Shown here: positions 31,771 through 44,997 of the stretch, piece by piece
Numbering within the stretch: the stretch's first letter is position 1
How the letters are laid out: each line of letters starts with the position of its first letter
From: Orychophragmus violaceus
Taxonomy: Eukaryota > Streptophyta > Magnoliopsida > Brassicales > Brassicaceae
Assembly: GCA_030180135.1 (NCBI GenBank)
Contig: CM058229.1
Coordinates: 40,637,522 to 40,701,521 of the forward strand
Length of the DNA: 64,000 nucleotides
Direction: 5' to 3'
The notes under the pieces: generated by a model
The model's database searches: none
Seen by the model: only the letters and a program-made list of their open reading frames with translations
What the model was told of the DNA's origin: nothing
Program-made: the position numbers and the translations under genes

Positions 31771-32407
31771 TGTTGGATCGTTTAGTGTCTCCTGATTCAA
31801 TTCTCAGATTGATTCATCCTACTAAACATGCAGATCTAGGTTCTCTTGATTAGAAACATAATAGATCTCACCTGTTACCTTGTTTATGCAGCGGAATGGA
31901 AGGTACGGGTCAGAGATCAGCAGAACCACCAAGAGATGGATCCTCCAAAGGCTCACACACGCACGCACAGGAAAATGGCTGCTAGACCGAGCAAGGAGGG
32001 AGGCGCAGAGAGAGAGAGTTGGCGGCGCAAAAGTGGCTTGGGGGAAAAGAGCTAGGGCAAGATTTTAATTAAAAACCCTTGTCCAGTCTTGTTGGGCCTT
32101 TTGGGCCCAATTCCCATTCTGATTAAATCCCTTGGATTTAATCAGGCCCTTTAGTCTCTCTTAGTACAGTAAATGCCTAGCACTTTTACCGTACTTCTGC
32201 TAAACCGTTCCTACACAATTTCCTGTCAGCTTAGGCGTGTGACCCATATGGGATCATATAATAAAGGCAATAAGTCCAAGACTTATAGATCATGAGCGGA
32301 CTCTAGCAAGCCATCATGACCCCCAGTATTATATGACTTATGTCTGATCATTGACATACTCTTACTTTCTAGAGACAGTACCGAGATTACTGGACACAAT
32401 TCCAACA
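31771..32407 (-). repeat. 3' LTR of B
   Basis: 637 bp, TGTTGGATCG...ATTCCAACA with a six-base terminal inverted repeat TGTTGG/CCAACA. Confidence 0.94.
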
Positions 32408-33258
32408 ATCTCCCACTTGTACTGGAATCTCTGTATTCATAATCCTTTTGTCTCAATATCTCGATTAGTCATAAGGCAAGATTAGTGTCATCCTTATAAA
32501 GCCTAATCTTGTTCATCGGACTCTGATTTGATACTGACAATCCAAACGACTCGGGAAAGTCCGTTTGAGCATGGCCATGCATTTTCCAGTATTCAAATCT
32601 CCGATTGGCCTAGATATTTTCACTCCATTTATATTGGAGGGACAAATTCCGTCTTGTTCCATCACTGTGAACTACTCATTTCATAATACACCCAAACAAG
32701 GTCCTTATAACTATCGCTTAACGACAGCATTAGACAATGATCAAAGCGCATTAGTTCATGTGCAGTCACATGCATGCGAACTCAGGTCTAAGGACTATAC
32801 TCTATAGTCGTAGTAAGAATCTCTTATGACACAGATATAAATATCCTGAAGAGTTCTTATTATCGGGTCTTGTCCGGTCGTATGTACCCCAACATACACC
32901 TATGTATTGACTTTGATGCCGTGCATCTATGACATCCTGAGACTTTGTCATAAGTCACATACCAATCTAGTCTCACACGGTTGTTGGTGTTCCAATTTCA
33001 ACAACCTTCGACTAGGGACATTATGATATAACCCATCTATCAAATATAGGGTCTCATGATCAAGCTAAATGACTTTGATAACTCAAGATCAAGTCACTTA
33101 CTTCGATGACCTATAAAATGGTTCATATCATTTTGGAACGATTATTTCATCACAGTTAAAATAATCTTGAAATAATAATTTCATTAAACATAAGAAAATG
33201 TTTTACAAGAACATATCAATAACTAAATAAAGCCCTCAAACTCCCACTCAAATTTAGA
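32408..33258 (-). other. 3' noncoding region of B
   Basis: 851 bp, same length and nearly the same sequence as in C. PPT at the LTR edge and a second GAGTGGGAGTTTG tract beside pol (about 33230-33250). Confidence 0.75.
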
Positions 33259-36200
33259 TTACATTTCAATGTCTCTAATCCCTACAGCTTCAGTCAGGAA
33301 CTCGAGCTTAGGTCTTGGGAGTGGCTTTGTCAATGGATCAGCGACGTTATCATCTGTCTAAACTCGACTGATCTTGACTTCCTTTCTATTAATGATGTCA
33401 CGTATCAAGTGAAATCTTCTTAGAACATGCTTGGATTTCTGGTGTGATCTTGGTTCCTTTGCCTGAGCAATAGCACCATTGTTATCACAAAATAGTGCCA
33501 GAGGCTCAGCCGCATTTGGTATCACACCTAGTTCAATAATGAACTTTCGTATCCAAACAGCTTCCTTCGCTGCTTCTGAGGCGGCGATATATTCAGCTTC
33601 TGTAGTGGAATCAGCAACGGTGTCTTGCTTGGAGCTTCTCCAACTGATTGCACCGCCATTCAGACAAAAGATATAACCGGACTGTGACCGGAAATCATCT
33701 TGGCCTGTCTGGAAACTTGCGTCCGTGAATCCACTGACTTTAAGCACATCACTTCCACCGTACACCAAGAACTTATCCTTAGTATGTCTTAGATACTTCA
33801 GGATATTCTTGACGGCAATCCAATGGTTTTCACCTGGATTTGACTGGTATCTACTCGTCATGCTCAATGCATAAGCAACATCAGGACGAGTACAGATCAT
33901 GGCATACATGATAGATCCTATTGCAGATGCATAAGGAATATTCTTCATGCGCTCAAGCTCAGCAGCCGTCGTAGTGCTCTGCTTCTTGCTTAGCGTTGTG
34001 CCATGTACCATTGGCGTGAAGCCCTTCTTGGAATCTTTCATGCTGAATCTCTGTAGGACTTTGTCAATGTATGAATCTTGACACAAGCCTATCAGCCTTT
34101 TAGATCTATCCCGGTAGATCCTGATTCCAAGAACGTATGCGGCTTCACCCATGTCTTTCATGGAAAAACAACTTCCAAGCCAGTCCTTTACCGACTTTAG
34201 CATTGGAACGTCGTTTCCGAGAAGCAGTATGTCATCGACATACAGAATAAGAAATACTATCTTGCTCCCACTAGTTTTCTTATACACGCATTGTTCTTCT
34301 TCGTTTCTGATGAAGTCAAATTGCTTGATCGCTTCATCAAAATGAAGATTCCAGCTCCTCGATGCTTGCTTCAATCCATAAATGGATTTATGAAGCTTGC
34401 ATACCTTCCCAGCATTCTTTGGATCTATGTAACCGTCAGGTTGTGTCATATACACATCCTCTTCCAGAATACCATTCAGGAAGGCGGTTTTCACGTCCAT
34501 CTGCCAAATTTCATAATCATGAAAAGCTGCAGTTGCTAGTAGAATCCGAATAGATTTCATCATAGCCACTGGTGAATAGGTTTCATCATAATCCACACCG
34601 TGAACTTGTCTGAAACCTTTTGCCACCAACCTGGCTTTATAAATCTGGACATTTCCATCCACGTCAATCTTCTTCTTGAAGATCCATTTGCACTCGATGG
34701 CTTTTACACCAGCGGGTAAGTCAACCAACGAAAACACTTGGTTGACTGACATGGAGTCCATTTCAGAATCAGTGGCTTTACGCCACTTAGAGGAATCTGG
34801 GCCCATCATGTCTTGATTGAAGTTCGATGGTTCATCACCATCAATGATCAGAAGATCATGACAGTTAGTCACGAGGAATCCTTGATATCTCTCGGGTTCG
34901 TGACGGATCCTCCCGGATCTTCGAACTTCGGGTACTACAGGTTCAGGCTCTACAATTTCTTGTAGGTCCTCCTGCTGCTCTTCCTCATTAGGTTGAGCAG
35001 TATCCTGTTCATCTTGAATTTCTTCAAGCAGTACCTTACTCCCACTGTCTTTCTTAGAGAGAAACTCCCTCTCAAGAAAGTTACAATCCCGGGCAACAAA
35101 GATCTTGTTCTCGGAACGTAGATAGAAGTAATAAGCCTTGGTTTCTTTCGGATAACCAATGAAGTAGCATTTATCAGACTTTGGTGTAAGCTTGTCTGAG
35201 ATTAATCTCTTGACATAGGCTTCACAACCCCAAATTCTAAGATAAGACAGCACTGGAGCCACTCCAGTCCATAATTCATATGGTGTATTTGCTACTGCTT
35301 TCGATGGCGCTCTATTTAGAGTGAACACTGCTGTTAGCAGAGCATATCCCCAAAGGGATATTGGAAGGTCTGTGTGACTCATCATAGATCGAACCATATC
35401 CAATAAGGTCCGATTTCTCCTCTCAGACACACCATTCCATTGAGGTGTTCCAGGAGGAGTGAGTTGGGACACGATCCCACACTCTCTTAGATGATCACTG
35501 AATTCTTGGCTTAAGTATTCTCCTCCTCGGTCGGACCGAAGAGCCTTAATGCTTTTGCCAAGTTGGTTCTGTACTTCATTTTGGAATTCTCTGAACTTCT
35601 CAAAAGATTCAGACTTATGTTTCATTAAATAAACATATCCATACCTACTGAAATCATCAGTGAAGGTAATGAAGTACTGATAGTTTCCTCTTGTATTTGT
35701 GGACATTGGGCCACACACATCAGTGTGTATCAGGCCCAATAAGTCACTAGCCCTCTCGTTAGGTTTATTAAAGGGGGCCCGGGTCATTTTTCCCATCATG
35801 CAGGATTCGCATTTCTCACATGACTCAAAGTCAAATGAGCCAAGAAGTCCATTCGAATGGAGCCTCTTGATGCGTTTCTCGCTGATGTGCCTTAAACGAC
35901 AATGCCATAGAAACGTTCGGTTCTCCTCATTAGGTTTGAACCGTTTGGTATCAATGTTATAAATTGGCGCGGATTGATCAAGTATGTAAAGCCCATTCGT
36001 AAGAGGGGCACAACCATAGAACAAATTGTTGCGATTGAAGGAACATAATTTATTCTTAACTGAAAAATCATAACCTTCCAAATCCAACAAAGAAATTGAA
36101 ATAATATTTCTGCTTATCGCAGGTACAAAATAACAATTATTGAGTTCTAAAACCAATCCCGAAGGTAAAGACAACAAGTATGTGCCTACAGCTAGTGCAG

Positions 36201-37236
36201 GAACTTTCGCTCCATTCCCAACTCGTAGCTCCACTTGTCCTTGCTTCAGCCTTCTACTGATGCTGAGTGCCTGCATATTAGTACAAATATGAGCCCCACA
36301 ACCAGTATCCATAACCCATGAGGTATTATCAGAAGTAGTTGTATTAACTTCTATAACAAAAATACCTGATGAAGAAGTCTCGAGAGTCTTCTTCTTCAAT
36401 TCCTTTAGACCTTCTTGGAATTTCTTACATTCTCTCCTCCAATGCCCTGGTTCTTTACAGAACCTGCAGATGTCAGTAGGCCCAGCCTTGGATTTGGGCT
36501 TGGGCTTTGGCGTGTCCTTGTCCGAGACTTGGACAGCCTTAGCCTTTCCCTTGTCCTTGGCAGAGGATTTCTTAAAGCCCTTGCCCTTTTGCACCATAAG
36601 CACATTAGGGTCCTTGGCGGTTTTCCTCAAGTTGGGCTCTGCAGTCTTGAGCATTCCGTGAAGCTCAGGCAATGTCTTACACAAGCCATGCATATTGAAG
36701 TTCAGGATGAACTGATCATAGCTTGCAGGTAAAGACTGCAGAACGATGTCGCAGGCAAGTTCCTGGCTGATAGGGCAGTCGAGTTTCTGAAGATGATCGA
36801 GATAACCCATCATCTTCAAGACATGAGGACTCACTGCCGCATTTGCAGCCAACTTACAGTCTAAGAGGTTCTTAACTGTCTGAAACCTCTCAGTCCTTGC
36901 TTGCTCCTGAAAAAGCGATTTCAGGCTTGCCATTATCTCGATGGGTGACAACACACTCTCGAACTGCATTTGCAGCTCAGCAGTCATTGTCGCCAACATC
37001 AGGCAATAGACATCATTTTCATCTGACGAATGCTTTTCCCAAGCATTATGCAGAGTCCTGGCGGCATTGTTAGGAGGCCTCTCGGGGAGGGGATCACGAA
37101 GGACATAATCCTTCTTCTCCTGCTTGAGGACTAGCCTCAAGTTCCTTGACCACGTCAGGAAGTTCGTTCCAGTCAGCTTCTCCTTCTCGAGAACAGACTG
37201 GATTGAGAATGTGTTTTGAGTGCTTGTAGTAGTCAT
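33259..37236 (-). CDS. Copia Gag-Pol polyprotein of B
   Basis: Frame of 1325 residues starting MTTTSTQNTFSIQSVLEKEK, continuous except for TAG at 33358-33360, where C has a Pro codon (KISRVP); 1292 residues precede it. Domains: Gag with zinc knuckle CRFCKEPGHWRREC (about 257-270), protease MDTGCGAH (about 309), integrase HHCC with CEKCESC and D-D-E (TDVCGP, SDRGGEY, GVSERRN), linker, reverse transcriptase (WIFKKKIDVDGN, AFLNGILEEDVYM, YVDD at 999-1002), RNase H (TDASFQTG, TEAEY, DNNGA). The stop removes only the last 33 residues, after RNase H, so activity could survive. Confidence 0.95.
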
Positions 37237-38915
37237 AGCTGAAATATAAGATAAAAAGGTTATTAGTTAATATGTTCAATATGATTAATCTTGTATTAAA
37301 TTTAATATGATTAATCACGCATTATATTCAATAACATAAGTTACCCTCAATAGAATATAATGATTCCAAGATCCACATATAACTAAGATCAAAGTGGGCC
37401 ACTGGCCATCACCCAACCTTAGCTTATATCGGTAAGCCCTATCTCGGCTAATTATATCCGTGATATAACTCTTGGTTGTGAATCTGGGCCCGAGGCCCAA
37501 TCCACTCTGATGTCTCAAGGCCCGGGACTCCCGATGGCCTAGTCAAGAAAACCAGACTATACAGTCATGTAATCACTAATGTCTGGGACTCCCAATGACA
37601 TTTATGAATCACAAACCATCTTACCCACGCAAAAGTAGACACCCTCACACTGTAAGGCCATGAATACAATTGAATGGACTTCGACAGCTGACATAGACTG
37701 GACAAGACATCCAACGCTTGATATTATTTGTGGTTCGTAGGTTTATTAAAACTTCATCCCAAAATAGAAGATTACTATTTTGGGAAACTTTCCTTTTTGG
37801 GAAACCTACTAATTTTGGAAACTTTCTAAAATTAGAAACTTTTAATTATAGAAATTTCCTAAAATCCAAAACATGCAAATCTAGAAACTTCTATTTTAAG
37901 AAACATTCTAATTTCAAAATTTTGGAAACTTATTAATTTAAAAAAATCGATTTTATAATTTTATAAAATTAAATTTTAAATTAATTCTGAAGAAAAGACT
38001 CAAATAATTGGCCCAATTGTTTTAACTTCTTGGCCCGAGGCCCAAGAATTGGTTCATGTCCAAGACATAACCCAATTGACCAATTAAATGACATAACCGG
38101 TCTGGTTCATTAAAATTGGTCTAACCAAAATTAATTACTACGATGACCACAATTGTCAACCGGTTATTTACTAAACCGGATTTTCTCAATTTATTTGGTC
38201 CAACCAAATCAAATTAGAAAATCACTGGTTTAGGCACAAAATCCAATTTTTCGACTTTGGATTTCTTATCCCGTTTTAACCAGAACTTAATAAATTTATT
38301 AAGTCTGTTTATTAAACCAAGACGATTTAAGTTTTAATCAATTAAACCGAACCGAAATATCACACACCAAAACCGAACCGGCCGTGATTGACCAACGACC
38401 CGGTCAGCTCATGTTTCACGCGACAGCCGCGATCATCACGCATCACGCTTCCGCGATCGGGACGTGATCGGGCAAGCCGCATGATCGATCGGGACAGCTC
38501 GGTTGTGTGATCGGGACGGGAGCGTGAGATCGGACGAGAGGCAACCGGGACGGGACGCGGCTTACGCCGAGAGAGCATGAGGCGATCCGTGCGATCTGCC
38601 TTGCGGATCAGCCCACGCGATCCATGTGATGCTCTCGCGCCTCTCGGCTGATCGATCTCTCGCGATCTTTCGTGATCGGATCAACCACGCGACTCGATCC
38701 ATCGATCGGTCCGTGCGTCTATTCGATCCGGACGTGCGGTTCGACCACACTCCGACGCAACCAATTCAATATAGATTGGATCATGCGATTTCTTATTTGT
38801 TTAGGTTTTAATTCTTTGTTTTTTAAGTGTTTTTCCTTATCTGTAGGTTGATTCAAAAACACTTCTTAAACAATCCTAAACATGATTCTAAACAAGAAAA
38901 ACCACAGAACCAATA
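37237..38915 (-). other. Leader of B
   Basis: 1.7 kb. Gag-proximal part has GGCCCGGGACTCCCGATGG (37519-37537) and CTGGGACTCCCAATG (37583-37597) on the + strand. Middle is AT-rich with repeated GGAAACTTT-like words (37780-37940). The PBS-proximal part (about 38394-38750) is GC-rich and crowded with CGATCG and GATCGGGACG words. Confidence 0.7.
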
Positions 38916-38927
38916 GCTCTGATACCA
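38916..38927 (-). other. PBS of B (initiator tRNA-Met)
   Basis: Element sense TGGTATCAGAGC, one base inside the 5' LTR. Confidence 0.92.
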
Positions 38928-38928
38928 C

Positions 38929-39565
38929 TGTTGGATCGTTTAGTGTCTCCTGATTCAATTCTCAGATTGATTCATCCTACTAAACATGCAGATCTAGGTT
39001 CTCTTGATTAGAAACATAATAGATCTCACATGTTACCTTGTTTATGCAGCGGAATGGAAGGTACGGGTCAGAGATCAGCAGAACCACCAAGAGATGGATC
39101 CTCCAAAGGCTCACACACGCACGCACAGGAAAATGGCTGCTAGACCGAGCAAGGAGGGAGGCGCAGAGAGAGAGAGTTGGCGACGCAAAAGTGGCTTGGG
39201 GGAAAAGAGCTAGGGCAAGATTTTAATTAAAAACCCTTGTCCAGTCTTGTTGGGCCTTTTGGGCCCAATTCCCATTCTGATTAAATCCCTTGGATTTAAT
39301 CAGGCCCTTTAGTCTCTCTTAGTACAGTAAATGCCTAGCACTTTTACCGTACTTCTGCTAAACCGTTCCTACACAATTTCCTGTTAGCTTAGGCGTGTGA
39401 CCCATATGGGATCATATAATAAAGGCAATAAGTCCAAGACTTATAGATCATGAGCGGACTCTAGCAAGCCATCATGACCCCTAGTATTATATGACTTATG
39501 TCTGATCATTGACATACTCTTACTTTCTAGAGACAGTACCGAGATTACTGGACACAATTCCAACA
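38929..39565 (-). repeat. 5' LTR of B
   Basis: 637 bp, same ends as the 3' LTR; four single-base differences noticed. Confidence 0.94.
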
Positions 39566-39570
39566 TTGAC

Positions 39571-40542
39571 ATGAACAGGAACGAAGTGGAACTGTGCGTT
39601 TACTAATAGATAAGTGGGAGCGATGTTGCATTTCTCATAGTGTATGTCGATGACATACTGATTCTCGGAAATAACGTCCCAATGCTGCAGTCGGTAAAGG
39701 ACTGGCTTGGGAGTTGGTTTTATGATTGACATGGGTAAAGCCACGTATGTTCTTGGATTTTGGATCTAAAGATAGGGATCCAAAAGAGCTGATAGGACAA
39801 AGTCAGGATTCTTATATTGACAAAGTCCTACACGTTTTCAGCATTCCAAGAAGGGTTTTATGCCAATGTCACATGGCATTACGTTAAGCAAGAAACAGTG
39901 TCCTACGATAACTGCTGAGCTTGAATGCATGGATGAGATTCCATATGCGTCGGCAATTGGATCTATCATGTATGCCATGACACGTACTTGTTCTGATATT
40001 GCTTTAATGTTAAGCAAGACAAGTAAAGACCAGTCAAATCCAGCAAAGAATCACTGGATAGACGTAATGAATATCCTCAAGTATTTGGAAAATACTTAGG
40101 ATAAGTTCTTGATTTACGGAGAAAGTGAGGTGCTACAAGTCGATAGAGTCTGAAAGGCAAGTTTCCAACAGACAAAGATGATTTCCGGTCACAGTCCGGT
40201 TATATCTTGTGTCTGTCTGGCGGTGCAAGGCACTGTTGTTGACTCCATGACTTAAGCTGAACATTTCGCAGCTTGGAAAGCGGCGAAAGAGGTTGTTTGG
40301 AAAGAAGAGTTCATCACTGGACTTGATGTGATTCCCAGCATAGATGAGACTAGCTGCACATCAAAGGTCCAAACACCTTGAGGGTAGATATAACCTATTC
40401 CGTGAGATAAATGACAGAGGTGTTAAGTAGATCAGCAAGTTTCAACGAATGAGAACGTTGCTAATCTATTAACGAAGCCACTCCTTAGGCCTAAGCACGA
40501 GTCGCGGACTGTAGCTGTAGGATAAGTGAAATTAAGATGTAG
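39571..40542 (+). pseudogene. Degraded Pol of A, second part (RT palm to RNase H)
   Basis: Continues after B. The YVDD block is still readable (GTATGTCGATGACATAC near 39640), followed by a frameshifted GSCFSMKDMGEA segment, thumb, and RNase H remnants with stops such as that at 40098. 39860-40099 is open for 79 codons (MPMSHGITLSKKQCP). Nonfunctional. Confidence 0.82.
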
Positions 40543-41379
40543 TCTTAATTTCAGTGGGAGTTTGTAAAGGGCTTTATTTAGTTGTTTTGAAAGGTTCATG
40601 TAAACATAACATTTTATGTTTATGAAATCTATGATTTCTGGATTATTTTAACTGTAATATAAATAATCGTTCCAAAATGATTCATGTCATTATATATGGG
40701 CCATCGAAGTACATGAGTAGACTTGATCCTGAAACCCCATATTTAACGAAATGACATAAATCATAGTGTCCATAGTCGAAGGTTGTTGAAATTGGAACAC
40801 CAACAACCACTTGAGACTAGATTGTGTTGAGACTTATGACCAAGTTTCGAGGGGTCATAGATGCGCGGAATCAAAGTCGACACATAGGTATATGTAGGGG
40901 AGCATATGACCGGACATGGCCCGCTGATGAGAACTCTACAAGATATTAATATCTGTGTCATAAGAGGTTCTCATATACGACTATAGAGTATAGTCCTTAG
41001 ACCTGAGTTCGCATGCATGTGGCTGCACATGGATTGATGCGCTTTGATCATTGTCTAACGCTGTTTCGTAACTGGGAGCTATAAGGACCTTGGTTGGGTG
41101 TATTATGAAGTGTGTAGTTCATAGTGATGGAACAAGATGGGATTTGTCCCTGCCGTTTAACGGAGGTAATATCTCTAGGCCAATCGGAGACTTGATAGCT
41201 GGTAAGAGAGTGGCCACTCCCAAACGGACTTGCCCAAGTCGTTTGCATTGTCAGTATCAAATCTGGTCCGATGAACATGGTCTGGCTATATAAGGATGAC
41301 ACGCATCTTGCCTTATGCCAGATCGAGATATTGAGACAAAAGGATTAGGGAATGTAGGATTCCAGTACAAGTGGGAGAT
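40543..41379 (+). other. 3' noncoding region of A
   Basis: 837 bp related to the 3' regions of B, C, D and E. Starts at CAGTGGGAGTTTG (about 40552) and ends at ACAAGTGGGAGAT (PPT, 41367-41379). Confidence 0.75.
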
Positions 41380-42027
41380 TGTTGGGAATGTCCTGAAATC
41401 TACCGTACTATCTCTAGAAAGTATGATAAGTGTTGAGATCAGACATAAGTCATAAATACTGGGTGATCATGATGACTTGCTAGAGCCCGCTCATGATCTA
41501 TAAGTTTAGGACTTATTACCAGTATTGTATGATCCCTAAGGGTCACACACCATAGCTAACGGGAAAGTTAACAAGGAATTAATACGGTAAGATGCAAGGC
41601 ATTTACTGTATTTGTACAGAGAATTGGGCCAGACAAGATACAGTTCTTTTGTCTGATTTGGGCCTTGGGCCCAAAAGCCTAATAAGCCATTAGTTTAATT
41701 ACTTGGGCTTATATATATGTGAGGAGGGCGCGTCTAGGGTTAATAACTCTCCCTCTGCGATTTTGCCTCAGCCGTATTCCTCTCTCTCTGTTGATTCTAA
41801 CTTGGTCTAGCAGCCTGATCCAATAGCTTGTAAGCGTGTGGATACCTGAGGAGGAGCCGGTAATCATCAGCTCTTGCAGATCTCGATATTCCATTGATTA
41901 ATCCGCTGCAATCATAAGGTAATGATCCTGATCTGTTTATGATTCAACTGCAAATCACCTAGATCCTAGATAATTATGTGCTAGGTTGTAACCTGACAAT
42001 TACACCATGAACACACATAATCCCACA
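41380..42027 (+). repeat. 3' LTR of A
   Basis: 648 bp with the 122-bp unit present once. Confidence 0.94.
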
Positions 42028-44997
42028 GCTCCCACTAGTCTTCTTATACACGCATTGTTCTTCTTCGTTTCTGATGAAGTCAAATTGTTTGATCGCTTCA
42101 TCAAAACGAAGATTCCAGCTCCTCGATGCTTCCTTCAACCCATAAATGGATTTATGAAGCTTGCATACTTTCCCAGCATTCTTTGGATCTATGTAACCTT
42201 CAGGTTGTGTCATATACACATCCTCTTCCAGAATTCCATTCAGGAAGGCGGTTTTCACGTCCATCTGCCAAATTTCATAATCATGAAAAGCTACAGTTGC
42301 TAGTAGAATCCGAATAGATTTCATCATAGCCACTGGGGAATAGGTTTCATCATAATCCACACCGTGAACTTGCCTGAAACCTTTTGCCACCAACCTGGCT
42401 TTATAAATCTGGACATTTCCATCCACGTCAATCTTCTTCTTGAAGATCCATTTGCACTCGATGGCTTTTACACCAGCGGGTAAGTCAACCAACGAAAACA
42501 CTTGGTTGACCGACATGGAGTCCATTTCGGAATCAGTGGCCTTACGCCACTTAGAGGAATCTGGGCCCATCATGGCTTGATTGAAGTTCGATGGTTCATC
42601 ACCATCAATGATCAGAAGATCATGACAGTTGGTCACGAGGAATCCTTGATATCTCTCGGGTTCGTGACGGATCCTCCCGGATCTTCGAACTTCAGGTACT
42701 ACAGGTTCAGGCTCTACAATTTCTTGTAGGTCCTCCTGCTGCTCTTCCTCATTAGGTTGAGCAGTATCCTGTTCATCTTGAATTTCTTCAAGCAGTACCT
42801 TACTCCCACTGTTTTTCTTAGAGAGAAACTCTCTCTCAAGAAAATTACAATCCCGGGCAACAAAAATCTTGTTCTCGGAACGTAGGTAGAAGTAATAAGC
42901 CTTGGTCTCCTTCGGATAACCAATGAAGTAGCATTTATCAGACTTTGGTGTAAGCTTGTCAGAGATCAATCTCTTGACATAGGCTTCACAACCCCAAATT
43001 CTAAGATAAGACAGCACTGGAGCTTCTCCAGTCCATAATTCATATGGTGTCTTAGCTACTGCTTTTGATGGCGCTCTATTTAGAGTGAACACTGCTGTTA
43101 GCAGAGCATATCCCCAAAGGGATATTGGAAGGTCTGTGTGACTCATCATAGACCGAACCATATCCAATAAGGTTCGATTCCTCCTCTCAGATACACCATT
43201 CCATTGAGGTGTTCCAGGAGGAGTGAGTTGGGAAACTATCCCACACTCTCTCAGATGATCACTGAACTCTTGGCTCAAGTATTCTCCTCCTCGGTCGGTC
43301 CGAAGAGCTTTAATGCTTTTGCCAAGTTGGTTCTGTACTTCATTTTGGAATTCTCTAAATTTCTCAAACGATTCAGACTTATGTTTCATTAAATAAACAT
43401 ATTCATACCTACTGAAATCATCAGTGAAGGTAATGAAGTACTGATAGTTTCCTCTTGCATTTGTGGACATTGGGCCACACACATCAGTGTGTATCAGGCC
43501 CAATAAGTCACTGGCCCTCTCGTTAGGTTTATTAAAGGGGGCCCGCGTCATTTTGCCCATCAGGCAGGATTCGCATTTCTCACATGACTCAAAGTTAAAT
43601 GAGCCAAGAAGTCCATTCGAATGGAGCCTCTTAATGCGTTTCTCACTGATGTGCCCTAAACGACAATGCCATAGAAACGTTCGGTTCTCCTCATTAGGTT
43701 TGAACCGTTTGGTATTAATGTTATAAATTGGCGCGGATTGATCAAGTATGTAAAGCCCATTCGTAAGAGGGGCACAACCATAGAACAAATTGTTGCGATT
43801 GAAGGAACATAATTTATTCTTAACTGAAAAATCATAACCTTCCGAATCCAACAATGAAATTGAAATAATATTTCTGCTTATCGCAGGTACAAAATAACAA
43901 TTATTGAGTTCTAAAACCAATCCTGAAGGTAAAGACAACAAGTATGTGCCTACAGCTAGTGCAGGAACTTTCGCTCCATTCCCAACTCGTAGCTCCACTT
44001 GTCCTTGCTTCAGCCTCCTACTGTTGCTGAGTGCCTGCATATTAGTACAAATATGAGCCCCACAACCAGTATCCATAACCCATGAGGTATTATCAGAAGT
44101 AGTTGTATTAACTTCTATAACAAAAATACCTGATGAAGAAGTCTCCAGAGTCTTCTTCTTCAATTCCTTTAGACCTTCCAGGAATTTCTTACATTCTCTC
44201 CTCCAATGCCCCGGTTCTTTACAGAACCTGCAGATGTCAGTAGGCCCAGCCTTGGACTTGGGCTTGGGCTTTGGCGTGTCCTTGTCCGAGACTTGAACAG
44301 CCTTAGCCTTTCCCTTGTCCTTGGCAGAGGATTTCTTAAAGCCCTTGCCCTTTTGCACCATAAGCACGTTGGGGTCCTTGGCTTTCCTCAAGCTGGGCTC
44401 TGCAGTCTTGAGCATTCCGTGAAGCTCAGGCAATGTCTTACTCAAGCCATGCATATTGAAGTTCAGAATGAACTGATCATAGCTTGCAGGTAAAGACTGC
44501 AGAATGATGTCGCAGGCAAGTTCCTGGCTGATAGGGCAGTCGAGTTTCTGAAGATGATCGAGATAACCCATCATCTTCAAGACATGAGGACTCACTGCCG
44601 CATTTGTAGCCATCTTACAGTCCAAGAGGTTCTTAACTGTCTGGAACCTCTCAGTCCTTGCCTGCTCCTGAAAAAGCGATTTCAGGCTTGCCATTATCTC
44701 GATGGGCGACAGCACACTCTCGAACTGCATTTGCAGCTCGGGAGTCATGGTCGCCAACATCAGGCAATAGACATCATTTTCATCTGACGAATGCTTTTCC
44801 CAAGCATTATGCAGATTCCTGGCGGCATTGTTAGGAGGCCTCTCGGGGAGGGGATCACGAAGGACATATTCCTTCTTCTCCTGCTTGAGGACCAGCCTCA
44901 AGTTCCTTGACCACGTCAGGAAGTTCGTTCCAGTCAGCTTCTCCTTGTCGAGAACAGACCGGATTGAGAATGTGTTTTGTGTGCTTGTTGTAGTCAT
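42028..44997 (-). CDS. Copia Gag-Pol of C, N-terminal part (Gag to RT fingers)
   Basis: 990 codons starting MTTTSTQNTFSIRSVLDKEK. Gag with zinc knuckle CRFCKEPGHWRREC, protease MDTGCGAH, full integrase (HHCC; TDVCGP, TDRGGEY, GVSERRN), linker and the first part of reverse transcriptase through CVYKKTSGS, where A inserted. In the present locus the frame runs a few codons into the A LTR and stops. No other stop or shift; the rest of the protein is at 26018-27022 in the matching frame. Confidence 0.94.

Larger units (their letters stand above)
31771..39565 (-). mobile_element. Copia element B (full-length, one late stop)
   Basis: 7795 bp with 637-bp LTRs, TSD TTGAC (31766-31770 and 39566-39570). 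Contains PBS, leader, Gag-Pol, 3' region and PPT. LTRs differ at about 4 of 637 positions by eye. Youngest layer of the C-A-B nest by position. Confidence 0.94.
27028..42027 (+). mobile_element. Copia element A, pol-decayed but recently inserted
   Basis: TSD GCTCC at 27023-27027 and 42028-42032, inside the reverse transcriptase of C. Order: 5' LTR, PBS, leader, gag with one stop, degraded pol (interrupted by B), 3' region, PPT, 3' LTR. LTRs differ at about 3 of 648 aligned positions plus a 122-bp duplication in the left copy, yet pol is full of stops and lacks part of reverse transcriptase. Confidence 0.92.
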
